The notes under the pieces are model-generated. The model was not told where the DNA came from, did not search any database, and was given only the letters and a program-made list of their open reading frames with translations. 44,880 bases of DNA from the NCBI GenBank assembly GCA_903896505.1, contig CAITXU010000258.1, forward strand, positions 1 to 44,880. Direction: 5' to 3'. Source of the DNA: an uncultured Verrucomicrobiota bacterium (lineage in GTDB: Bacteria > Verrucomicrobiota > Verrucomicrobiia > Limisphaerales > UBA9464). Position 1 is the first letter of the stretch; each line of letters opens with the position of its first letter. The position numbers were made by a program, and so were the translations under genes. Positions 34,598 to 42,577 of the stretch are shown here, one piece after another.

Positions 34598-34862
34598 GGT
34601 TCGCCGAAGGCCATTTCGCCCTCTGGCTGAACGGGTCGGTCAGAGACGTTGAATCCGAACAGGAATTCCTTGAGAAAAAGACCGAATAGTTCGGTAACTC
34701 CGTAACGCGGGCTCTCCTGCTTTACGCCCGACTAGCGATCTCCCGCCTAGCGTCGTGGTACAGATGTCCAGTATTCTTTGATTAGGGCCCCTTGCATGGG
34801 AATGCCCCGCGGGAGGCAAAGTCGTAAAACCCGCCGTCGGCGGCCACTTATCCTTGAGCACA

Positions 34863-37800
34863 ATGAGCCAGGACGAAGCAAAACAACACGTCATGCAGAT
34901 CCGACAGGAAAAATTCTGGCTGGATGATGCTTCACGCAAACCGAGCGATAATCCGCTCATGGCGATGCTGCGCCGTGCGCTGAATCAACTCGCCACCGGA
35001 ATCTTTGAACACGCTCACCATTACGTTTTTGAGCTGACGCAGAACGCCGACGACAATAACTACGCCGACCACGCACATAGATTCTTAAAGTTCGTCCTCC
35101 TTGAAGATGACCCGACGCACACGCCCGGAAGCAGGGGCTGTCTCTGCGCGCTGAACGACGAGGCGGGATTCGAGAAGAAGCACGTCGAGAGTTTGTGCGA
35201 TATTGGGAACTCCACGAAGCAGGGCAACCGAGAGGGCTACATTGGTGAGAAGGGCATCGGGTTCAAATCGGTCTTCCTCATCTCCGACCGTCCCCACGTC
35301 ATTTCCAATGGCTATTCCTTCCACTTTCGGCGCGACGATTGCGACGCTGGACTTGGCTACATCGTTCCACATTGGAACGAGCAAGTTCCCACGGTCGCCA
35401 GGGACAGTCCAACAGCCATTCTACTTCCGCTGCGAAGCACGTCTGGCATTGATGTTGCTCAGCAACTCGCGGACATCGAACCTGAGTGCATCTTGTTTTT
35501 GCGTCGACTCCGCAGCATTGAGTTGGCGGCTGCCCAAACTGGCTTGAAACGGACCGTGCGATGTGGTGGCACGGATGGATTTTTTGACCTCGAAGCCGAT
35601 GGCACGCGGACCAGCTACTTTGTTCATCGGAAAGACCACCCATGCGTACACATTCGCGATGAGCGTCGTGAGGGCGTCACTTCAACATCGGTCACAGTCG
35701 CGCTTCCGTTGACCGGGACAGAAACGACGGATGGCCGAGTGTTCGCGTTTCTTCCTACCGAGGCGCGGACGGGATTCCCGTTCCTCATCAATGCCGACTT
35801 CCTCCTGCCTTCCAGTCGTGAACGGATTCTCGACACGCCGGAATGGAACAAGCATTTGGTCGTATTTACTGCGTCAACTTTCGTCGAGGCATTCGACGTT
35901 TTACGGGCCAGCGCGAAACATCGGACACTCGCCTACCGCTTCATCCCGGTGAAGGCTGAGTTGCTTCCTGGTGCGAGTCTTTTTGCGCCAATGGTCGAGG
36001 TGGTGCATGGCGCGTTAACAAAGATGGCCTGCATTCTTACCGAAATTGGTGACTGCGTCCTTCCACAGAATGCCTGCTTTGCTGGTCCGTTGTCTCGACG
36101 CCTGCTCTCGGATGCTCCACCAAAGCTGGCAAACTTCCGATTGGTTCATCCCGACTTGGAGCAGCACCGGAAGCGGCTTGAGCCGCTTGGCGTTCAAACT
36201 CTCGCGATCACCCAAGTGCTCGATATCTGCGCCGATGTGGACTGGCTGCGCGACCGCAAAGCTGATTGGTGGGAGACCCTGTTCGAACTGCTATCGCGGA
36301 ACGAGATGACTGCAGAAGCGGTGTCATCGTTTCCTCTGCTTCGCTGTCGAGACGGCGTGTGCCGTCCTCCTTCTGGTGGAAGCATTTTCCTTCAAGGTGA
36401 GAATCAGCAAACGCCATTGACGTTTCCGCCTGAATGGCCGCCCGCACACATTTTCGATGCGGATCTTCAGAATCGCCTTCAGCAAAAGCCAGCAGCGTGG
36501 GCTTGGCTGGTTCGAGTCGCGGGCCTACGGCCCTTTTCGGTTGAGGCATACATCACTGGCAGTCTGCTTAACTGGATGCGGGGACAAGTAGGCCAGTGCG
36601 CCGCAGAATACATTGTGGCAGCCACCCACTTCGTCGCAACCAACCTCAAGAAGCCCGATGAGCATCGCGAAACGCTCCGCAAGAAAATGCCTTGGCTGCT
36701 CGCCGACAAACGTGTGCTGCCCCCAGATGCTCACGGCGGTAAAGAACTGGTCACGCCGGAGTGTGTCGAAGGAGATTCAGGCTGGAACTGGGTTTTCATC
36801 AGCGCACAGGACCGGCAGCACTTCTGGCTCTTGAGCGACGCCTACATTGATGGCCAGCCCGAGGCAACAAGGGATTCGATTCGTAAACTGATGGCGGCTT
36901 GCGGCGTAACCGAGGTTCCAGATCCAGCGAGAATCAATCTCCATGACGGGAAATGTGATTGGGGGTGTCCGCGCTGGCTGCGTGACTTAGACCTTCAACA
37001 CGCTCCGCAGAACTTGGACCGGAAAGTTGCGGCCTTGGAACATTGGATTGGGCGCTTCAAGCCAGAGAGCTTTGCCAAATTCCTAACGATTGGCGCAGAT
37101 GAAAGGGGTTGGCTTGGGAACAGTGGCAGTCTGCATTCGGAACTCGGGGCCGTGCTTCGCAGCCGTCGGTGGCTGCGGTCAACGAAAGGGTTGGTGTCAC
37201 CGCCGCACGCGTTCGTGGATGACACGGAGATTCGTGAGTTTCTGGGCGACTCCGTTGCTTACAGCCGAGCGAAGCTGCAAAGTGAGTTCCTCGGCAAACT
37301 TGGGACTCGCCTCCGACTCTCGGCAGGGACGCTTGTCGAATTGCTCCGGCAAATGCGGGACGCGGGGCGGGCGGATGAAGCACTGGTCGTTCGCATTTAC
37401 CGACGGCTGCAAACGCTGGAATTCGATGCCGGCCTCTTCCGTTCAGAGCCGTTGATTTACCTCGCTCGGCCCACGGCGCATTGGAGACAATCCGAGCGTG
37501 TGTTTTGGAACGATGCGGGTGATGTGTTCGACGAATACTTCGGCTACGCGAAGCTCACTTACGAAAACGAAGATCTTCACGCATTTTTTACCGACAAGCT
37601 GGGCGTCCGTGCCGACGTGCCGGAACAGCAACTGGCCGAGGTGTGGGCACAGATGTCAGGCGCGGGCGCGCTCGCACCTGATGTCGTCGAGAAGCGCCTG
37701 AACATGATTTTGCCGAGGGTGGCAGCGGCGTCCGATACCAATGAACTGCCGGCTTGGTGGCAAGCGCTTCGGGCACAGTTGAAGATATGGACCGTTTCAA

Positions 37801-39287
37801 AGGGCTTTGAGACGCCAACGAACGTTTTCGCGCCGGATGATACGTTCGCCGAGGGAGTCTTTGCAGGGACGGCGTGCATTGCGTGGCGGTCCAAGTCCAT
37901 CACCGAGGCTCGGCTGAACCGCCTGCTTCGATCTTTGGGATGTCGCTCTCTTGCTGGAAGTCTCAGAAGCCGCTCGGCAAGCACACCCGTCAAGGAGGCC
38001 AGCGAAAAGCCAAGATTTCTCACACCGGCGACAAAGGAGTTATTGTTCTGCTGGGTCTGCGCTTCCGATGGGTGGAGCAACAAGCGTCAACAGCTCGAAC
38101 AGTTATTGCGGACTGAAGAGGCACAAGTCACCAACTTGCGAGTCGAATACTGGCTCGATGGCGATAAAGCGCCGGTTTCAGGTGTCGAGGCAGATGCGTT
38201 TTGGGCAAGTCAAGACCGACGGTTGTGCTTGAGACGTGATGCCACCTCGAAGGCACAGCAATCCGCAGCAGCCAAGACCATCGCGGCACAATTTGGGCAT
38301 CCGAGCAAACAGGGTGAAGACACCGTTTATCGCCTCCTCGGCCTCGAAGCTGCCGACGCTGGCCGTGAACTGGCTGAACGGAAATGGCAACTGACGCCTG
38401 ACCAAAAATCCTGGCTGCAATCAATCGGCTACAGGTCGGAGTTGGTGGAACTCTCCACCGACGCCACGAATCAGCCAACTCGCGAATCACGTCCGGCCAT
38501 AGCATCGCAAACTCCGTCAGGCGGCAGCGCGTCTGCCACGCCTCAACAGCAATCAGCCCCAGAAACTCAACCAGACAGCAAACCTTTGTCCGACGGACAG
38601 CCTGTGCCGTCATCTCCCGATAGTAGTTCGCCTGATTCGGGGGCAACCCGAAATCCGGATCAAACAGGCGCGCGACTGCATGCTGAACGAAACGAGTCAC
38701 CGCAACAGACTCGCTCCGCGGAATTCAATAAGGATTCTGGTCGACCGCTCAAATCACCCGACGCCGAAGCGGAGTTTGTTCACGTCACCGCACACACCAG
38801 AAGGCGACCAAGACACGAGCGCCAGCACCGGGAAGCGGGCCACAAAGAATCCCGGGAACAGCACCCGATGGCCGGCATCTCCCAAGCGACAAAAGCTGAC
38901 ATCGAGGAGGCTGCGGTGCAGGTCATCAGGCGGCAGTTTCAAAAGCGTGCGGACTTGCGGGAGTATAATTTCTTAGACCGACGGCAAGACAACTGCGGCT
39001 ACGACGTTCATGTCGCCAAGCCCGGGCGAGTGATTCGTATTGAAATCAAGGCGCACCTCCGAGAGGCAAAGTCGGTGTTTGTTACGCAGAAAGAGTGGCA
39101 AGAATCCCGGCAGCGAGATCGTCTTGCGCCAGACGACAAATGGGAACTGTGGAACGTCGAAAACCTCGCCGTTGACGCAGGCATGGTGCGGATTACCCGG
39201 TACAGCTATTTGCCAGACGAAGCGCGCACGCGCGAATCTGGCTACTGGGTTGACCTCTCCGCGTGCGCTTCCGAAAGCATTCAGTGA
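34863..39287 (+). CDS. Hsp90/sacsin-type ATPase with C-terminal DUF3883-like domain
   Basis: A 1,474-residue cargo protein. The N-terminus is a GHKL (Hsp90/sacsin-like) ATPase: N-box ELTQNADDN (57-65), NDEAGF (98-103) and the glycine-rich lid GEKGIGFKSVF (128-138). The long middle region (about 300-1180) matches nothing I can name. A Ser/Pro/Gln-rich linker (about 1195-1290) leads to a C-terminal domain with GYDVHV and RIEIKAH, matching DUF3883. D1381, E1394 and K1396 give a D-x12-E-x-K pattern like PD-(D/E)xK nucleases. ATPase plus nuclease-like tail inside a mobile element suggests genome defence. The ATG at 34863 is preferred to a TTG three codons upstream. No partner gene is beside it. 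Confidence 0.75.
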   Translation: MSQDEAKQHVMQIRQEKFWLDDASRKPSDNPLMAMLRRALNQLATGIFEHAHHYVFELTQNADDNNYADHAHRFLKFVLLEDDPTHTPGSRGCLCALNDEAGFEKKHVESLCDIGNSTKQGNREGYIGEKGIGFKSVFLISDRPHVISNGYSFHFRRDDCDAGLGYIVPHWNEQVPTVARDSPTAILLPLRSTSGIDVAQQLADIEPECILFLRRLRSIELAAAQTGLKRTVRCGGTDGFFDLEADGTRTSYFVHRKDHPCVHIRDERREGVTSTSVTVALPLTGTETTDGRVFAFLPTEARTGFPFLINADFLLPSSRERILDTPEWNKHLVVFTASTFVEAFDVLRASAKHRTLAYRFIPVKAELLPGASLFAPMVEVVHGALTKMACILTEIGDCVLPQNACFAGPLSRRLLSDAPPKLANFRLVHPDLEQHRKRLEPLGVQTLAITQVLDICADVDWLRDRKADWWETLFELLSRNEMTAEAVSSFPLLRCRDGVCRPPSGGSIFLQGENQQTPLTFPPEWPPAHIFDADLQNRLQQKPAAWAWLVRVAGLRPFSVEAYITGSLLNWMRGQVGQCAAEYIVAATHFVATNLKKPDEHRETLRKKMPWLLADKRVLPPDAHGGKELVTPECVEGDSGWNWVFISAQDRQHFWLLSDAYIDGQPEATRDSIRKLMAACGVTEVPDPARINLHDGKCDWGCPRWLRDLDLQHAPQNLDRKVAALEHWIGRFKPESFAKFLTIGADERGWLGNSGSLHSELGAVLRSRRWLRSTKGLVSPPHAFVDDTEIREFLGDSVAYSRAKLQSEFLGKLGTRLRLSAGTLVELLRQMRDAGRADEALVVRIYRRLQTLEFDAGLFRSEPLIYLARPTAHWRQSERVFWNDAGDVFDEYFGYAKLTYENEDLHAFFTDKLGVRADVPEQQLAEVWAQMSGAGALAPDVVEKRLNMILPRVAAASDTNELPAWWQALRAQLKIWTVSKGFETPTNVFAPDDTFAEGVFAGTACIAWRSKSITEARLNRLLRSLGCRSLAGSLRSRSASTPVKEASEKPRFLTPATKELLFCWVCASDGWSNKRQQLEQLLRTEEAQVTNLRVEYWLDGDKAPVSGVEADAFWASQDRRLCLRRDATSKAQQSAAAKTIAAQFGHPSKQGEDTVYRLLGLEAADAGRELAERKWQLTPDQKSWLQSIGYRSELVELSTDATNQPTRESRPAIASQTPSGGSASATPQQQSAPETQPDSKPLSDGQPVPSSPDSSSPDSGATRNPDQTGARLHAERNESPQQTRSAEFNKDSGRPLKSPDAEAEFVHVTAHTRRRPRHERQHREAGHKESREQHPMAGISQATKADIEEAAVQVIRRQFQKRADLREYNFLDRRQDNCGYDVHVAKPGRVIRIEIKAHLREAKSVFVTQKEWQESRQRDRLAPDDKWELWNVENLAVDAGMVRITRYSYLPDEARTRESGYWVDLSACASESIQ

Positions 39288-39332
39288 CCAGATTCAACTG
39301 CGGGCTGGTGGCCGGGCGGCAGCACCCCCGGA

Positions 39333-39440
39333 TGGGAATCCCGCGAAGCCTTCGCAGGACGGCCCAGACTCCGGTCGTTGTGTTGCTCGGTGTGCTGGAC
39401 GATGTCCATTGATCACTTCGCCTTCAGCCAGACGAGTCGC
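39333..39440 (-). pseudogene. Degenerate copy of the 3' end of the Xis-like gene
   Basis: On the minus strand one frame reads IVQHTEQHNDR followed by RPAKASRDSHP, matching the C-terminus of the gene at 34247-34597 (IIQHTKDHNDR, RPAKASRDSHP). A stop codon interrupts the frame upstream, just after WLKAK, where the intact gene has WLTKV. No N-terminal part remains. The copy sits 46 bp after the sacsin-like gene, so the intact and broken copies bracket that cargo. Confidence 0.7.
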
Positions 39441-39505
39441 CGCCGGTCACCGAAGTTGAACACGAAAAGTTGTTCAGTTTTGTTCCGTACGGCGACTGGG
39501 TATGT

Positions 39506-39817
39506 GTGAGCGAGAAAGCCGACAAAACAATTCCGACGACCTGCCGACTGGAACGCGAGTACCGGGAGTTGCTCGACGGCCGGGCCAGGGATTTGAATCT
39601 GAAATCCGCTGAACTCGTACGGAAGTATGTCTTAGAGGGCCTCAAAGAGGACTCGACCAAAATCACCCTCCATCAGGAATTGCCGGCCATCGGCGAGGAA
39701 CTCAAGCAACTGCGGCGCGACCTCTCGTTGCTTGCGGAAGCGCTGATGATCCGCGCCGGGAACATGGAGCCGGCGGCGGCCCAAGCATGGGCCGTGAAGA
39801 ACTTTGCTGCCCGATAA
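39506..39817 (+). CDS. Ribbon-helix-helix protein, probable relaxosome accessory
   Basis: A 103-residue protein with a ribbon-helix-helix-like segment (TTCRLEREYRELLDGRARDL followed by NLKSAELVRKYVLEGL) and a helical C-terminus. Proteins of this type bind oriT or their own promoter and help the relaxase in mobilisation systems. It ends 15 nt before the relaxase gene in the same direction, which supports that role. The GTG at 39506 is chosen; a TTG at 39470 is open but adds sequence unlike the family. Confidence 0.65.
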   Translation: MSEKADKTIPTTCRLEREYRELLDGRARDLNLKSAELVRKYVLEGLKEDSTKITLHQELPAIGEELKQLRRDLSLLAEALMIRAGNMEPAAAQAWAVKNFAAR

Positions 39818-39832
39818 CGGAGGAAACGAGCG

Positions 39833-41557
39833 ATGATCTCCATCTCGGACCCCATCAAAAACCCGAACCAGATCAAGTACCACTTGGCCATGGCGCGTGT
39901 CGGTTACTACGCCAGCCTGTACGAGGATCCGGGCCAATGGGCCGGCAAAGGCGCTGCGCTGTTGGGTTTGAAAGGGCCAGTCACTGAAGAGGTGTTGCGA
40001 AACCTCTTCGAGGGCTACAGCCCGGATGGCAAAACCAAGCTGGTCCAAAACGCCGGGAGCCCGGACCGCCAACGCGCCATCGACATGGTTGTGACGCCTC
40101 CGAAAAGCGTTTCCGTGTATTGGGCGATGGCTGAACCCTCGGAACAGGCAACCCTGCTTCGACTCCACCATGAGGCGGTCAATGCTGCCCAGGAGTTTTT
40201 GGAGGAGCAGGCCGGCCTGACACGTCGCGGCCAAGGAGGGCAAAAGATCGAACCCGCTGCGATGGTCTTCGCTTGCTTTGACCACTATACCTCGCGTGCC
40301 AACGATCCGAACCCGCACACCCACCTGCTGGCGCTCAATGTCGTCGTTCGTGAGGATGGAACCACGGGAACTCTCCACAATAGTGGGCTCTTCGAGCACC
40401 GGGCCAAAGCAGACATGATCTACAAGGTCCACTTCGCCTTGGGGCTGATGCTCGAAATGGGACTCCAAGTCGAAGAGGAAGGTCACGGCTTTCGGATTGT
40501 CGGCGTGCCGAAGGAGGTGTGCGACGTGTTCTCTAAGCGACGCGCGCAGATTCTGGAGTACATGGACGAGAACGGGTTGAGCGGAGCCGCCGCCGCGAGC
40601 ATTGCAGCAGTGGCAACCCGTCCAGCGAAGCAGCACATCACCCGCGAGAACCTAATCGCGGAATGCCATCGCATCGGGCGGGCGTTGGGTTGGGGGCCGG
40701 AAGAGGCGGCCGCGCTCGGCCGGGAAACGAAGGTTCGGAAGCTCGCCGCGAAATACGCCCACCTCCTGAAACCCGAGGCGGAATCCGGGGAGCAAGGCAA
40801 CCGGTCAACTGAGGTACGGAGGCAGGCGCATTCGAAAGCGAGTCGTCCGGAGCGAGAGGCAAAGCCGAGCGACTCCGATCTGTCGAACCCGTCCAGACGC
40901 AGGGACCGGTCCGACCGGAGCGAATCCGGACAGAACCATTCAAGCCACTCTGGTGGGCATCGCGAACGGACGAAGTCCGAACAGGGGCAAACGTGGAGTT
41001 CCTACGACGGGCGAGATGGAGGCGCTCACAAACACAGTTCATGGGACGCCCAGGCCGACGCGCAGGACGCCGAGAAGGATGCATGGCACACCCGGAAAAA
41101 GTCCTCCCTGTTTCGGCAGGTCTCGCGAGGCAACTTCGTGCTCAAGCACGCGCGTTGGGGTGACATCCTGTGGAAAGTGAATCTGGGAATCGTCGAAATC
41201 CGCATTCAAAAGAAGCGCCTGTTTCCAAAGAGTCCCGGCTTCAATCCGGCCTCAAAACTCGCGGTTCCGGCCATTCGAATTGTTCCGTGGCGAATCAAGC
41301 TCTTCGAGAAAACGCCGCTGCACAAACGCAAGCAGCCGGTGCTGATTTGGAAGAAGGCGTTCCTGCTAGCCGAACTGCGGTTGCAGCGCGAGCGGCTGTT
41401 TCACGATGCGCCCCGGTGGAGTCCGATCAAAAACGTGGAGATTACCCGCGTGAAGTTGGGCTGGCGGACTTCGGAAATCCCGGAGTTGGAGAAGAAGAAA
41501 AAGCGGGAGAAGTCTGAAAGCGGGAACCAATCCCAAGGTATGAGCCAGTCGCTCTGA
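39833..41557 (+). CDS. MobF (TrwC-type) conjugative relaxase without helicase domain
   Basis: Nicks oriT and stays bound to the transferred strand. The 574-residue protein starts at an ATG preceded by GGAGG. The relaxase domain (about 1-290) has the Tyr pair Y25-Y26 with Y30 nearby, the conserved DMVVTPPKSVSV and the metal site FDHYTSRANDPNPHTHLLAL (His 151, 162, 164). TrwC and TraI proteins carry a helicase after this domain; here residues 270-574 are instead hydrophilic, then strongly basic with no Walker motif. It therefore depends on another helicase or works differently. Confidence 0.9.
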   Translation: MISISDPIKNPNQIKYHLAMARVGYYASLYEDPGQWAGKGAALLGLKGPVTEEVLRNLFEGYSPDGKTKLVQNAGSPDRQRAIDMVVTPPKSVSVYWAMAEPSEQATLLRLHHEAVNAAQEFLEEQAGLTRRGQGGQKIEPAAMVFACFDHYTSRANDPNPHTHLLALNVVVREDGTTGTLHNSGLFEHRAKADMIYKVHFALGLMLEMGLQVEEEGHGFRIVGVPKEVCDVFSKRRAQILEYMDENGLSGAAAASIAAVATRPAKQHITRENLIAECHRIGRALGWGPEEAAALGRETKVRKLAAKYAHLLKPEAESGEQGNRSTEVRRQAHSKASRPEREAKPSDSDLSNPSRRRDRSDRSESGQNHSSHSGGHRERTKSEQGQTWSSYDGRDGGAHKHSSWDAQADAQDAEKDAWHTRKKSSLFRQVSRGNFVLKHARWGDILWKVNLGIVEIRIQKKRLFPKSPGFNPASKLAVPAIRIVPWRIKLFEKTPLHKRKQPVLIWKKAFLLAELRLQRERLFHDAPRWSPIKNVEITRVKLGWRTSEIPELEKKKKREKSESGNQSQGMSQSL

Positions 41558-41836
41558 CCCTGCAGAGCTTCAGTCATCCTTCACGGCCGCGCATCCACTG
41601 TGCGGCTTGACGCAGCATCCCTACTTCCGATCACCGCCCGATGCTTGGATTGGTAGTCCCATGGACTGGCCGACTCAGGCATGGGCAGACATGGTCGGTC
41701 GTCGTCGATCTTCTCTCTTCGGGCACTGCGCGCTTGAGTCGGAGTGCAAAAAATTTGCAAACTCCCCAATCCTCGAAGAAAGAGGCTCCTGAAAGGCGTG
41801 CCGTCCAACGGCGTAACTCCTTTGCGCTGAACTGGA
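41558..41836. other. Gap between relaxase and zinc-ribbon gene
   Basis: 279 nt without a credible gene. It contains short GC-rich palindromic pieces and an AT-richer patch (GCAAAAAATTTGCAAA at about 41741). An oriT could lie here or upstream of the relaxase, but I see no inverted repeat with a recognisable nic consensus. Confidence 0.4.
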
Positions 41837-42571
41837 ATGAAGTTTGTTTGCCGAGAACGAGATTGTCCGGGCGTCGGGTTGCGAGACACCGGGTGCCCGA
41901 AATGTCAGTTTTCGGTGACGCCCCAGGGCGTCGTGGGATTCGCGTGGCGTTCGCTGGTCGCAGGACTTGGTGAGCGATTCGGTGTCCGCTGTCCGGTCTG
42001 CCGCGATGTCATTCCGGCTTTCCAGTCCGTCTGTCCCGGCTGCAAGACGACACTGACGGTTGGACGCGTGGTTGATGAAACACTCGGACCAAGCCGCGAA
42101 CGGGCGAAGCAACTCATCGCTCCGACGCCTTTCAAGGTCACCGTTTTCCAGTGGGCCTACCTTTTGATCTCGGCGGTCGTCTTCTGGTTTCTGTTTGTCG
42201 CGCTGCAAAACAAGGCCGGGGTCGATGCCATCCTTCCGGCGTTGCTCTCAGTTTTCTATCTGGTGCTGTTCCTCTGCCTGTTCGCCTGGATGGTTCCACG
42301 TCCGACCATCGTGGCGCTGAGTCGGCGGGCACCGAAACGAATCAAGTTGGGGCTGCTGTTGAATTTCCTGACCTGCGGCATTCTCCTCGATATGGCGGTC
42401 AAGGAATGGTGGGCGCGGGCGACGCTGTTGGCAGCGCTATTCGGCGCAATTGGGGTCGGCTTCTGGCTCTTCTGGAAATTCCTCTGGCCGATGCTTGGGG
42501 CGAGTGCCCCGTCCGGTCCAAAACCCTTCAACCCGCAAGACCCCCAAGGGCGGAGCGTCGAAACCGAGTAA
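41837..42571 (+). CDS. Zinc-ribbon membrane protein of the transfer region
   Basis: A 244-residue protein with two Cys pairs at the N-terminus (DCPG...GCPKC) and a second set (CPVC...CPGC, about 52-69), consistent with one or two zinc ribbons. About four membrane helices follow between residues 100 and 225. I know no named family. It ends 6 nt before the coupling-protein gene, so they are probably cotranscribed. The coupling protein lacks its own N-terminal membrane segment, so this protein could supply the anchor. Confidence 0.65.
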   Translation: MKFVCRERDCPGVGLRDTGCPKCQFSVTPQGVVGFAWRSLVAGLGERFGVRCPVCRDVIPAFQSVCPGCKTTLTVGRVVDETLGPSRERAKQLIAPTPFKVTVFQWAYLLISAVVFWFLFVALQNKAGVDAILPALLSVFYLVLFLCLFAWMVPRPTIVALSRRAPKRIKLGLLLNFLTCGILLDMAVKEWWARATLLAALFGAIGVGFWLFWKFLWPMLGASAPSGPKPFNPQDPQGRSVETE

Positions 42572-42577
42572 CCGGCC

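Noticed and set aside
34640-34960. A 106-codon minus-strand open frame upstream of the sacsin-like gene
   Set aside because: It overlaps the start of the sacsin-like gene and has no family features.
41558-41836. oriT
   Set aside because: The position beside the relaxase is right, but no inverted repeat with a recognisable nic site could be identified by eye.
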